Source: Protea cynaroides (Eukaryota; Streptophyta; Magnoliopsida; Proteales; Proteaceae). Taken from it: DNA of 64,000 nucleotides. Below are positions 11,453-22,682 of the stretch, piece after piece. The stretch is from NCBI GenBank assembly GCA_028583415.1, contig CM053276.1, positions 122,261,166-122,325,165 of the forward strand, in the 5' to 3' direction. Within the stretch, counting starts at the first letter, position 1. Each line of letters begins with the position of its first letter. A program made the translations under genes and the position numbers. Below the pieces are notes generated by a model. It made no database searches, was not told the origin of the DNA, and worked only from the letters and a program-made list of their open reading frames with translations.

Positions 11453-12868
11453 TCAATCCATTAAGGGTTGAGAATTCCCATGATTTGCATAAATATCTGG
11501 AAGGTCAGAACTTACGGAGAACTTGACCAATTTCTTCTTCTCAATGTACTTGAGACCAGGCTGCATAACAAGACCAACCAGCACAGCTGCGAGGCTTACC
11601 CCCATCACCTTAAGAGAAGCAAGAGCTAAAACCACGCAGATCAATGCAGTTGGAGGAATACACATTAAAATGGCTCCAACAGTCCCCACTGGTATCTTAA
11701 ATGGCCTTGAGGTAGCTGGGTACTTCATCCTTAACTTTACAAATGAAACAAACTCCAAAATCATTCCAAAACAGTACAAGAAGTTCTCTGCAGCTACGAT
11801 CTCTTGAAAACTCAGCCATGACAACAAAATAACCCCAGAAGCTGAGAACAAGATTCCAATTAAAGGAGTTCCATAACGAGACCTCTTACTAAAGAACTCA
11901 GGAAGCATCCCACGTTCTGCCATCCCTAGAAGTTGGAAAGAGTCACTGCTCATCTCAGCCACAAACATCCCCATATTAGACAATGCAGCAGCTCCTTGAA
12001 CCCACCATGTCAACCACACTCCACCTAAAATTTTAGCAATGTCTGAGAAATAACCATCCGTCCACAAATCACGGTTCAGTGGAATAGCTCCAGTACCAAT
12101 TAAAAGAGGGAAAAAGTATCCAAGAACAACCAAGATCAAAGCATAAAAAAGAGACATTGGGAGAGTTTTCTGTGGATTGTCCACCTCTCCAGCAAGAGTA
12201 CTAATTGAGTCCCAGTAGTTCAGATTCCAGAAGAGAGTGTTGAAGTACAAACCCCAATTGACGTTGTGCAGGTTTACAACTAACCATCTCGAGGGCTTCA
12301 GTTTCGGGATTGCCACAAGTCCCATAACCACAAAAGGGAGAATTGAGAACACCCCTAAGAGCACAGCGACCCATCCGACAATCGTCAAACCCCTATAGTT
12401 CATGTAAGTAAGAGCCACAGTCAACACTAACACAGCCACTATCCTTGGTAAGCCACCACCTAAAGCTGGGATTGCTGATTTCAGATAGTCAAGAAACAGA
12501 ACTGGGTACAATGCATTATCAATAACACCACTAAGCCATTTCATCCAGCCTTGCTGGAAACCCCAATATGGTCCCAGAGCTGATGAGACCCAAACAACAT
12601 ACCCTCCATTCTCCGGGAACATGGTACCCATTTCAGCTGTTATTAGGGCCTCGGGGACACTCCATATGAACGGGAAAACCAGAAACCCAAGAAGGGCTAG
12701 AAGGGGGCCAGCTGCCTGAACACTGTCCTCAACACCAAAGGGGCCCCCAGATACCTCATAGAAGATCAGGAAAACAAGAGGTAAAACAGAAACCTTCTTT
12801 AAGTTATCAACCCTGGGAGGAATTGCCTCATCAATACCCACATATGCTACGCCATTGTACTCTCCCAT
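11453..12868 (-). CDS. PUT: Polyamine/amino-acid transporter of the PUT (LAT-type) family
   Basis: An APC-superfamily permease, 471 residues from the ATG at 12868. The N-terminal core has LPLVFLIFYEVSGGPFGVED, followed by EALITAEMGTMFPENGGYVV and GFQQGWMKWLSGVIDNALYP, all hallmarks of plant polyamine uptake transporters that move putrescine, spermidine or paraquat across plasma or Golgi membranes. About twelve hydrophobic spans follow. FWNLNYWDSISTLAGEV, AEMSSDSFQLLGMAERGMLP and ISSDLPDI-like tail motifs also fit. The reading frame stays open upstream to a splice acceptor at 12908 (cttgcag), so 13 extra codons (KLRNSANRQSFGQ) at 12869-12907 are probably coding and joined to an upstream exon. 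Homologues beginning M-KLRN are known to me, which would need an exon ending in ATG. The single long coding exon is typical of this family. The substrate is inferred, not shown. Confidence 0.93.
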   Translation of the reverse strand: MGEYNGVAYVGIDEAIPPRVDNLKKVSVLPLVFLIFYEVSGGPFGVEDSVQAAGPLLALLGFLVFPFIWSVPEALITAEMGTMFPENGGYVVWVSSALGPYWGFQQGWMKWLSGVIDNALYPVLFLDYLKSAIPALGGGLPRIVAVLVLTVALTYMNYRGLTIVGWVAVLLGVFSILPFVVMGLVAIPKLKPSRWLVVNLHNVNWGLYFNTLFWNLNYWDSISTLAGEVDNPQKTLPMSLFYALILVVLGYFFPLLIGTGAIPLNRDLWTDGYFSDIAKILGGVWLTWWVQGAAALSNMGMFVAEMSSDSFQLLGMAERGMLPEFFSKRSRYGTPLIGILFSASGVILLSWLSFQEIVAAENFLYCFGMILEFVSFVKLRMKYPATSRPFKIPVGTVGAILMCIPPTALICVVLALASLKVMGVSLAAVLVGLVMQPGLKYIEKKKLVKFSVSSDLPDIYANHGNSQPLMD

Positions 12869-12907
12869 CTGACCAAAGGATTGTCTGTTTGCGGAGTTCC
12901 TTAATTT
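12869..12907 (-). other. 5' extension of the transporter exon up to a splice acceptor
   Basis: On the minus strand, a pyrimidine-rich stretch ending TTGCTTGCAG precedes AAATTAAGGAAC, which is open and in frame with the transporter (KLRNSANRQSFGQ, then the ATG at 12868). No in-frame ATG lies between the acceptor and 12868, so any longer protein needs an upstream exon. Confidence 0.65.
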
Positions 12908-12954
12908 CTGCAAGCAAGATCAAAATCTGAATAAATAAAAATTTAGCCCTTCTC

Positions 12955-14930
12955 AGGTTGCAAAACAATACAAAATTCGAAAACACATCAGAACAAGAGG
13001 ATTTGTTTGATTAAATTATTTCTCACATATTAACAATTGCAACCTCTCCCTTTGTATAAATAACCAGAAAAATAAATAGACATATTTCTGTTACAAAAAT
13101 TGTTATGGCAGATCAAATTCAGAAAATAATAGTCTTTTTCAGCTTGTAAAATTACATAGAATAAGAAAGTACATGATAAAAGAAGATTTTCACATTCAAA
13201 ATAATTGTTCCACACAAAAGATTGTGGTTTCCTGACCTTGGTGAATCACCCATCAAGAGAATTGTGTTTAGGATTCATCATTCAAAATAATTGTGGTTTA
13301 ATGACCTTGCTTAACCACTCAGGAAAAGAATACATGTGTTTCTGTTATTACTCTTGTTCAGAATCTTCAGGGTTCAGACTACAAAACAATTCCCATCATT
13401 TTTCTCCTGTTTCTCAGTCGCAGGAAGCAATATTGAGTTCTAACAATACTGCAAAAAAGGATAGTTTACAGGTTGTGGAAACATGCACTGAAAATGACTA
13501 AGAACCTATTAATTACACAATTAGTTCTGTTGTTTACACTAATCAAGAAACTAAAAAAAATAAAAGTGGGTTTTCCTCCCTGTAGAGGGCAAATGAATGG
13601 CTTGCAAGACAAACACATTCGATTCACGGATTTTTACAGAAACAGAACATACAATAGAAAAGGGCTTTTTTCAAAGGTAAGCTTGTGACAAAAATGTAAA
13701 AATTGGGTCGTTTACAGGTTGCACAAACATGTACTGAAAAAGGACTACACCTTTTAATAACCCAATTGGCTCTGCTGTTAATACTATTCAAGAAACTAAA
13801 GGAGTAAAAGTGAATTTTGTTCTATTTAGACTGCAAAACAAATGGCTTGCAGGAAAGACACATTTGGTTCATGGATTTCTACAGAAACATAACAAAGAGA
13901 CAGAGATAGGTTCTTCCAAATTTCAACAAAACAACTGTAAAATTTAAAAATGGGATTTTAAAACAGAGAATATACTACAGAGAGAGGTATGCAAATCTTT
14001 TTTACAAGAGTTCAGTACTTCAGTTTACATCAGTCCCACTCACTGCCATTTACCATACACTGAGGAGCATTCATGGAAGCAAAGGACGGATGTCTTCCGT
14101 GAACATACGTACAGATGAACCATTCTTACAAGAAAATCATACTTCGATTTGAATTAATAAAAAAAATCAAGACACTGAGTTCTGACCTTCACGCAAAAAT
14201 CTTTTTAGTTCACAGGTTGCAGCATGCTCTGAAAAGGACTAAAAACCTCTTAATTATCCAATTACATCTATTGCCTATATTAATCACGAAACTATAACAT
14301 AATAGTGAGTATTACCCAATTTTTACGGCATAATGGGGCGGAAAGAACAAATTTGGTGCATGCATTTCTACAGAAACATAACAAAGAAACAGTAATGTGT
14401 TCTTCCAAATTCCAATAAAAGCCGCAGAATTCAAAAACATATATATGGAGCCCAATACAGAGTAAATCCTACAAACACATATGTAGATTCTTTTGCTATA
14501 CCAGGAAAATCTAAATTCGATTTGAATCGAGCAAAAAGACAAATATTTGACACTAGCCATAATGCAAAAAAAAGGTGGTTTACAGGTTGCAAAAACATGC
14601 AGTGAGGACTCAAACCTCTTGATGACCGAATTAGCTCTGTAGCTTTTGCAAACCAGCAACTAAAAAATAAAAAAGGCTCTATTTAGACAGCAACATAAAT
14701 GGCTTACAGAGAAGACACATCGGGTCATTGTGTTCACCGATTTGTACAGAAACAGAACAAAGAAACAGACATGGCTTCTTCCAGAATTCGATTAGGAACA
14801 CACAAACTTTAAAAGAAAAATGGAATTTAATAGACATATATGTAGATTCCCATTACAATACCAGGAAAGCCTTGCTCGATGTGAATCAATCAAACAGCGA
14901 GATACAAAAATAGAGGGAGGAAGGAACCAA
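12955..14930. repeat. Diverged tandem repeat block upstream of the transporter
   Basis: At least four related units lie within the probable 5' intron of the transporter. One anchor, close to TTTACAGGTTGCANAAACATG, occurs at about 13467, 13710, 14208 and 14578. A second anchor, close to ACAGAAACATAACAAAGAAACAG, occurs at about 13638, 13880, 14371 and 14747. A third, ATATGTAGATTC plus ACCAGGAAA, occurs near 14480 and 14840. Spacing ranges from about 240 to 490 bp, so units have gained and lost sequence. No coding capacity is seen. Confidence 0.75.
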
Positions 14931-15313
14931 AATTCATCAGCTACATATTAATACAGCTCTGATGAAGAATTGACTAACCATTTAAAGGAAACATTGGCTA
15001 GTTAGCTTCCATAGCCCGACCACAAAAAATAAAGTTAGGGTTTTGAGGTCGTATAAGCCATTCCTATCCGTACGAGACGTGGTGGAAATTTTCCACTGGG
15101 AGGAGACACGTCTGGTGAGAATCTCATTCTTTCACACTCTTACATCAGAAAGCAAAGAGGGAGAATAGACAAGCTGCTCCCTACACAATTTGCAGAAGAC
15201 CGCGACAAGATGAGGGAGGATGGTGATCCAACTTAAAATGCGCTTGTGGGGTCCCACTGGTTAATTGCACGCGAGAGTGACCGAAGTTGGTCTCTCCCTT
15301 ACTTATGGAAGAC

Positions 15314-15328
15314 TTATAATAAATAATT
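15314..15328 (-). promoter_or_regulatory. Possible TATA region for a proximal transporter promoter
   Basis: Minus-strand text ATTATTTATTATAAG lies upstream of a stretch that could be a 5' untranslated exon (about 15000-15290). This is only suggestive; an alternative start lies near 17.2 kb. Confidence 0.25.
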
Positions 15329-15329
15329 A

Positions 15330-16980
15330 AATTAAATGTCTAGCGTGTTCAACAGACACAACCGTTGGATTAGAATCTGAAGGTGTCAAAGGAAAACAAT
15401 TTAACATCATCATGATATTCTAATCTATTGGAAACCATGTAAGCATTTTCTCTCTCAACCCTCATTCCGGAGGTAGTTGTTATCAGCGGACCGCGGTCGA
15501 GTCTGTAAAGGATTAAACCAAATGCATCTGGTTCGACCAGATAGCAACCCCAAATCCAATCCCGCATCAATTTTTATTAAAAAGCATAAATTTTGTGGGT
15601 TCCATTCTAATTTCTTTGAAAAGTAATTTCTCTTACCATATGATCCCCCAAAGTATGGTGTCAAAATTGGATCCAAATAAAAAATAAAATCAAATCTTAT
15701 TGGATCATAATTAGACTGTATTTATAGAACTTAATGAATAACTAAAATCAGATCAGAACAAAATTCATCCAACGAGCTCAAATTATAATCGAACCAATTC
15801 ATATGATGGACCAATAGGAGTCTATTAAACCAATTTTTTAATATATATATATATATATATATGAAATTGAAATAATACCCATAGAGCTATTGAGTCAATT
15901 TTTTAGTAAATGCAAATGTAAACATTAAGCCAACTTGATTAAAAAAAAAAAAAAAATAGACGAATCACATCAAATTCAGAATTTTATTATTCAATTTTGG
16001 ATTTTTTTATAAATAATTTAATTTTGGACTTGGTTTACATGGTCGAAACTGATTCGACTAAAACAAAACCGACTTGACACAACTGGACTGAAGCACAATT
16101 GTGTCTTCTTTTACAACAACTTTTGATTCCATGATATCGGATGCCCCATCCAATATGGGGGGCCCTCTAAATGGTTGGGATTGGTTGGGATTCCCTACAC
16201 ACTTCATTTTTTGCTTTATAGTATGCAAGAGAAGGTTACAACTTTTTCCCTAATAAGTAAAGAGAAGGTCGATATTTTAAAAAAAGAATTCAAAATTTTA
16301 AAAAATCTCTAAATGAAAGGCAGAAGCAGAGTAATTTTTCTGATAATGTTTGATGAACTTGACATGAAGTCCAACAAAGTTGTGGCTATACCTTTACCCA
16401 AATGGCTGTGTCCATTGTGGTGTTAGACAATGGCCTCTATTCTTTGTGATGTTGAAAGGTGTTTTTTTTTTAATTTTCTTTTCTTATGCATGGACTCTCT
16501 CCACATTGTGAGGGTAAGATTGCATCATTTTACCTTCTCAAAATCCGATAGAAATCCTCTTATGTGGAATTATCGGTTATCAAGGGTTAGATTTTAGTTG
16601 ACACACATATCCATATATTGATATACATGTCTCATTCAACTCTTGGATCAGCCTGTAATAGTAGTAACTCGTACAGTGACTGCCTCCTCACCCCCAACCC
16701 CTCCCAACGAAAGAAAAAAAAGAACACTTGAACAAAACCATCAATCAAATCTACAGATTTTCTCATAAAAAAAAGTTACTAATCTACAGATTCTTACAAA
16801 CAACAAGATAATATGAAAATCATAATTTTTATGGTTATTAGTTCGAATAGAGATTGAATTTCATTGCATAAAGTTGCATGTAAACAAAAAAATATTCCAC
16901 ACAAACCATCAAAAGTAAGAAGCGAATCCCTATAACAATTCCCTCAGGCTCTGAAATCGGCCGTCAGTTCTTGATTGTTT
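15330..16980. other. AT-rich DNA without recognised genes
   Basis: Contains a (TA)n run at 15841-15862. ORFs on both strands here are short and show no domain. If the exon at 16996-17181 belongs to the transporter, this stretch is intronic. Confidence 0.5.
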
Positions 16981-16995
16981 TTATTAGTGCTTTAC

Positions 16996-17181
16996 CTGTT
17001 CCGTATCGTTACGTGGCGTATCCTCACCGGTGTCGGAGGCAAGTGGAGGATCAGTAGTACTACTACTGACAACAGTTGTGCTTTGGACGTTTCCGGCGTC
17101 GTCTCCAACACGTCGATCCGACGAATCATTAGGCGCAGATGACACAACTGAGACGTGCCGCTCTAAATCTTCACCGCTCAT
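16996..17181 (-). CDS. Candidate first coding exon, Ser/Thr/Asp-rich, ends at a splice donor
   Basis: ATG at 17181 opens 62 codons: MSGEDLERHVSVV, then a hydrophilic Ser/Thr/Asp-rich stretch ending RNDTEQ. The last codon, CAG, is followed by GTAAAG, a strong plant donor, after which the frame stops three codons later. Base composition is clearly more GC-rich and codon-like than the surroundings, and a CT-rich leader with two short upstream ORFs precedes it. The exon ends in phase 0. The next phase-0 acceptor I can justify on this strand is the transporter acceptor at 12908, so it may be that gene's N-terminal exon (plant PUT proteins have variable hydrophilic N-termini). Alternatively it is exon 1 of an unrecognised or decayed gene. 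Confidence 0.45.
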
Positions 17182-17534
17182 AACTCCTCCTTCCGGTGTT
17201 GGAACCGGTGTCGCTGCTGAAGCAAACGATTGAGAGGAAGAAGAAGAAGAAGAATATGAGAAGCATGATAGGGCATTTCTGCTGCTCTGATTCCTTCAGT
17301 CTTAAATGATCCAAAAAAGGTTTTAATTATAATGTAAAAGTAATGCAGTTTAATTACACTGAGACCACTTTAAAAATGAAAATTCTTAAAAATAGAACTT
17401 AAGGGCACTTGCGTAATAATGATTTGGAATAACCTCCTAATCCACTTCGAAGACAAAAGAAGTGGATCCTCTCACCTCACGTGGAAAGGGCCCATATACT
17501 TTTGTTTTTTATGTGCCTTGGTGATGGGTGTGAA

Positions 17535-17754
17535 GGATCCACATCCTCTCCTCCAAGGGAATCTCGAGGAGAGGTGGTGACCCCCATTAGATGGATGATA
17601 CTATCCAAGTCCTTCATCAGAATTGACATTCCCCTGTCGACTTAATTTGTTAGCTCTGATGTAGAACTCAGATTCATTCGAATTTCGAATGTCACTCATC
17701 TAATAAGAGTGTCATCTCTCCTCCAGATTCTCTTGGAGAAGAGGATTTGAATCC
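17535..17754. mobile_element. Foldback MITE of the GGATCC-ends family, copy C
   Basis: The ends are GGATCCACATCCTCTCC and, reversed, GGATTCAAATCCTCTTC. Each is followed inward by a CTCCAAGGGAATCTCGAGGAG or CTCCAGATTCTCTTGGAG palindromic patch. The arms are more degraded than in other copies and no 9-bp duplication is evident, so this is an older insertion. Confidence 0.6.
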
Positions 17755-18263
17755 AAGTGCCGAGGAGCGGTTTTTGAAAACGACCTCTCCGTTCTCATCT
17801 CAATCTCTCGTTATTCTTTTTATAAAATGGAATGTTGCGTTTTCCTCATTTTAGGAGTGCGAAACCGACAGTCTAAGGAAGAAAATTTTATTATTTTCTT
17901 TGTTGTTCCCGTGAGGGAAAAAAAGATACTATGTTTGGTGTTACTTCTTATGTGAATACTGTTGTGGTATTCACTTTCTTTTCAAGTAAGAGGGAAGATG
18001 CATGACACTTCTTCTTTGTGTTTTGTTAGGTGGACAATTGTTAGGTGGACATTTGTTAGGTGGACATTGAGGTAAGAACGTTGTTGTGCTTCTTGAATTC
18101 TCTTATTCTATTCATGAGTTTTATTAGTCGGGGAAAATTTCAATCATTCTTTGTAATTTTACATTTAATTCATCCACTCTTAATTTTACGATTAATTTCA
18201 CACACTTTCTACCATTAAGTTAATTAACAGAAAATACAAAATTACCTTCCCAAATAAATTGAC

Positions 18264-19059
18264 TAAAGTGTCAAATTCTGGCCCGCACCATGTCATCCGA
18301 GCCAGATGGATAGATTAAAAATCACACAAAGCCGCACCGTTTAATAAATGTGTCGGGTTCAAATCGAACCAATTAATAAACAGGTCGTTTACGGTGCAAA
18401 AGTGTAACCCGACAATCGCCCAATCGAACTGACCAACTAAAGACCGATAATGATATAGACCGATTAAAGACCAACCCCAAACCACATAAGTTTTATTTTT
18501 AAATTTTTCCTCCCACTTTTCCATCCCATTTCTCTCAATGCTAAATATGGGTTTCTAATTTTTTTTATTTTATATCATTATCACTCTATTTCTTGTTTGG
18601 TGCAAATTTCATGAAATTATGAATTTGGGAGATTAATTTCTAAGTTTGTTTCTTATTTAAGAACTTAAAATAAGGTTTTTTTTTAATTTTAATGAAAAAT
18701 ATAAAATAAACTATTATGTTGTGAATGTAACATAAATAATGACAAATTGAATTGAACATGAACCAAGGGTTAAACCGAATAGAATAACCAAGCGTAACAC
18801 CGAATAGCATAATCGTAGATACGACCGAATAACATAACTGAACATATGACCGAATAGGATAATCGATTATGAACGTTAATAAACCAATTAAAACGATTAA
18901 CATAAAATCGATTAAAGACCGAAATCGATCGGATCGAATATACATTAGTCAATGTCTCGCAAATCAAGATCAAATAATTAAACATGTCGATCATGGTGCA
19001 ATGTGTTAAACTGGTGGGATCGATTAGATCCGACCAAGACTGATCAATTGACATCCCTA
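18264..19059. mobile_element. hAT-like non-autonomous element, nested
   Basis: It starts TAAAGTGTCAAATTC and ends TTGACATCCCTA, so both ends read like T(A)AGGGRTGTCAA on their own strand. The flanks are AAATTGAC (18256-18263) and AATTTGAC (19060-19067), an 8-bp target duplication with 7 of 8 matching, as expected for hAT. The interior is rich in GATCGATTA-like words on both strands and lacks a transposase. Confidence 0.65.
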
Positions 19060-19235
19060 AATTTGACAATCAAATAACAATTTATGAATCCAATCGTAAG
19101 AAGAAAAAAAAACGAGTGTCTAAGAGAGTAATATTTCATTTATTAATAATTTGAGAAAGGGTAAGATAGTAATTTAACAAATTTGAAAGGATAGTTTTGT
19201 CATTAAAATTATAGACCATATCACATCATCACTTA

Positions 19236-19452
19236 TGCTCCGTTTGTTTTGATGTAAAATTTTACGTATAACATTTTATATGTAAGTAAAAAAAAATTTC
19301 AGTGTTTATTTCCAAGAAATAAAATATAGTGATTTCTGCATGAGATGGAAAAGGAGCTTCGTCTTTCTTTTACTTAGAAACAAATTTTGAATTTTTTTTT
19401 TACATATAAAATATTAAATCCCATAAAATTTTACATCAAAACAAACGGAGCA
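19236..19452. mobile_element. Tourist-like (Harbinger) MITE, nested
   Basis: Terminal inverted repeats begin TGCTCCGTTTGTTTTGATGT and end with the reverse complement (ACATCAAAACAAACGGAGCA). TTA precedes (19233-19235) and follows (19453-19455), the 3-bp duplication typical of PIF/Harbinger MITEs. Length is 217 bp. It sits inside the older foldback element. Confidence 0.85.
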
Positions 19453-19612
19453 TTAATAGACCTGTTTGTTATGACAATATCTATTGATATATATTTAAAA
19501 AATGAGGGGATGCGTGAAATTAATCGTGAAATTGAGAGTTGGGTTACTTGAAAGTAAAGTAGAAGGGGATGGGTGAAAAATTTTCTATTATTTAAAACTG
19601 GTTATTTCTCTT

Positions 19613-20255
19613 TAAGGGTGTCAACGGGCCGGTCCGGTCCGATTTTGATCCAGACTGAAACAGTGTCGGGCTATACAAGCTCAACTCAAACATGTCCATT
19701 AAGAGTTCGGGCTAGGGTGGGCTGCGCTGAACACAATAACTAACGGTCCGGTATGGTGTCGAGTTGTTATCGGGCAGGGTTTATTGGATTGATTTCGGGC
19801 CAGCTCGGTCTGAGTTGCCTTCGCATGTAATTATTTTTGCATGACAATAAAATTTTTGTGGCACTTTTTGTTCTTATTTAATATAATTGTAAGCGGTTTA
19901 GTTTTGATTGATCTTAGGGTTATTTTAACATGGATAATGGATTATATATTTGCATTTACCAAGTTAGAATCGTTAGATCCTTGGTTATTATTTGAACAAC
20001 AAAATGAATCGATTCGGGCTATCGAGCTTCTTAATGGACTTTACCAGGGTTCGGATTGGATATTATCAGTTCAGGTGAGTTCGGGTTTCTTAACCAGCCG
20101 GTCCAGTCTGGTTTCGGTCTTGACCGAAACAGTATCGGACTCTACAAGCTTGGACCAAAACATATCCATCAAGGGTTAGTCAGAAAACTGAGTTTGGGTT
20201 ATATTAGGCAAGCTCGGTTTGTGCTACCGGGCCGGGCCCAAATTTAACACCCTTA
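19613..20255. mobile_element. hAT-like non-autonomous element (643 bp)
   Basis: It starts TAAGGGTGTCAACGGG and ends TTTAACACCCTTA. The flanks TTTCTCTT (19605-19612) and TTTCCCTT (20256-20263) match at 7 of 8, an hAT-sized duplication. The sub-ends are rich in GGGCCGGTCCGGTC-type words. The interior repeats itself: CCGGTCCGGTCCG with AACAGTGTCGGGCTATACAA near 19630-19680 recurs as CCGGTCCAGTCTG with AACAGTATCGGACTCTACAA near 20098-20148. No transposase. Confidence 0.75.
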
Positions 20256-20263
20256 TTTCCCTT

Positions 20264-21382
20264 GATGTTTGGTAGTCTCTAGTTTTGACTAGGGGGGAGA
20301 ACTATATTGTATTTTTATTATTATCATAGTGGAGATTTATCATTATGTGATTTTTTTATTTTCTTACTTGTTTAACTTAATTTATCTTCACTATTGTCTC
20401 TTTGTATATATTTGTTATTAGTATATCCATTGATTTGCATATAAAAAAGAAAAATCTAGTTTTTTTAAAGAGAAATTGGTATGATGATAGTAACAAATAA
20501 CAACTCGGGATATTGAAAGTGGGATGAGGAGATTTGGAAGGGGAAAAATGTGAATAATTAATGTAATTAAAATCTAGTAAGTTCATGCAAGAGAGATAAA
20601 GTTGTGAAACTTTGCCTTAAATATATCTTAGATCTCCTACTTCTACAGTGGGGTTTTGGAATGGATTCGAGGTGCCTAATTGATTACTTACCACAGTGAG
20701 AGGGGCAGAAGTGTCACTATGTTGGAACAAATGACTCATATATTGTAGTCAAAAAAGTTTCAGAATAAGTTTAAGACTATTAATGAATCAAGCAATCATG
20801 TATTATACTATCATTCAGAATTATAATATCATATAGTAGGTGACACAAAATGCTTACATAATTTTAGAAGTACAAACAATGAAGTAAGGATAGGACTGAG
20901 TTGTGCTACCGTTCATTATCCTTAAGATTATATTTACATCCTTTACGTGCAAAGAGTTTCTGTGAACTAATCCTCAAGACAAAACAATCCCGGAAATTTG
21001 AAGCTTCTTCTTCCACTTAAGTTGCACTTCAATAAATGGTCTTCGTCAGAATCCGAACAACTACAATTAACACTCAAGGGAAAAATAAAACACATCTCAT
21101 AGATTTTAAAGTAAAGTAAGGCTGGAGGGAGTGATAAGATACGTAAAGTTGAAAATCAGCAAGAGAATAAGATCAAATTAGTTGTTGATCAGGAAGATGA
21201 TAAGATTGGTTAGTTGTAATTTTTAAATTTTGAATTTTTGTACTGCCTCATAATTGTATTACCATTTTCAATCTTCATGGGATTCATCCCATTTGCAACA
21301 GTATATATAGACCACAACAGTGAATGAGAAATACACAAGATAGAGTTCATCTCAAACTCCTATTTTTTGAATTATCTTTAGG

Positions 21383-21429
<47 letters not shown>

Positions 21430-21545
21430 ACGAACTTAATTGTGTGCTTATGTCTTAGGATTGTCCTCCTATTTATAGAGGATGAAATGCCAATCCAATG
21501 GGCACAAATGAGAGGTGCATCCATCCGATTGGTTATGATGAGTAG
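20264..21545. other. AT-rich intergenic DNA
   Basis: No gene is supported. A (GA)n run lies at 21387-21423. TATATATAGACC near 21303 resembles a promoter TATA, but no coding sequence follows. Confidence 0.5.
21387..21423. repeat. (GA)n microsatellite
   Basis: An uninterrupted GA run. Confidence 0.95.
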
Positions 21546-22651
21546 TGATGGATTCATAATTTTATATATTTATTTCTCTTATATTTAGTATATTTAACAT
21601 ATTATATGTCTTATGATACTCATTTGTGATGATTCCTTATATATAAAACATTGGTGGAAAGTATTGATAATTTATGATTAAAATAAAAAAATTCTGATAT
21701 TTTTAATAATGACCTTCTGAATTTTATGCAGGTTTTTAATGTGGAAAGAATTCTAGAAATCAAACGTGATCCAAAAATCTGATCTGAAAAACTGATTTAA
21801 ATTCAAACCAGAGAATGAAGATTATCATACATAGAAGGTTTACTATTGGAAAAATTTGATTGATTGTCAGAAATCTTAAGAAAAATATATATATATATTT
21901 ATAGAATATTATAAAGATTGATAGGTCTAGGGGTGACATTTGGTTAATAATGGAATGCTTCTCTATCTAATATAGGCAAGAAGATTTTGTCTAATTTTTA
22001 TTTCCATATAATAAGGTTGTCAATTCTAGACATACCAGTTTTAGTCTTCTCTACTCTGGCTATTTAAGCAATGTAAATGCTACGTAATAGGACATCAAAA
22101 ATTATTGAGAAGATAGTTTTATTTCTTTTGTCTTTCTTTTCTATCATGTTTGACTAAGTTTTTTAGTCGATTCAAGAAAAATTCAATCCGGTTAGTAAAA
22201 GTGTGAGACTTTGTTCTTAATTTTAAGTATTATTCTATTCAAATATCTATATTTCTTAATTTTTCAAGTTAATGACTGTATTATTCAGTTTGTTAAGAGA
22301 CCTATTAATTGAATGAGTTGTGTGGTTTATAGCTAACCTGAATCCATAATCCGTAATTGTTATGGTATTCAGGAAAAATAGCAATTGAGCAAAACAATTA
22401 TGATCAAAGTTTTTGTTACTTGCTTAAAGGAAACATATAATGAATTAAATAATCTGACGCTTGTTAAATTGTTGTTCATCTTTAACTCCTCCGAGAATGT
22501 AATGCTATCTGTAAATTCATGAGGATTGCTTAATTTTGATTGATTTATTGATAAGAATTAAATTGTGTATTGAGCTCAAATTAATAAAATTAAAGAAGGT
22601 AATGATTGTCTGACTTTTTGGTAATCCTTGATTAAATATTTGAATAGAGAA

Positions 22652-22682
<31 letters not shown>

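Larger units (their letters stand above)
18130..19585. mobile_element. Foldback element carrying two nested transposons
   Basis: The outer ends pair. The left part at 18132-18215 (GGAAAATTTC, then AATTTTACGATTAATTTCAC) matches the reverse complement of the right part at 19500-19584 (GTGAAATTAATCGTGAAATT, then GGGTGAAAAATTTTC). The interior is split by an hAT-like element (18264-19059) and a Tourist-like MITE (19236-19452). What remains of the outer element is about 440 bp. No target duplication was found for the outer element. Confidence 0.6.

Noticed and set aside
12913..12913. Start of the transporter at position 12913
   Set aside because: That codon is TTG inside a splice-acceptor sequence (CTTGCAG); the first real ATG is at 12868.
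13461..14920. CRISPR-like array upstream of the transporter
   Set aside because: The repeats are long, diverged and irregularly spaced, and the genome is a plant nuclear one.
18640..19069. Two minus-strand ORFs of about 100 residues
   Set aside because: They are repetitive translations of GATCGATTA-type words within an hAT-like element.
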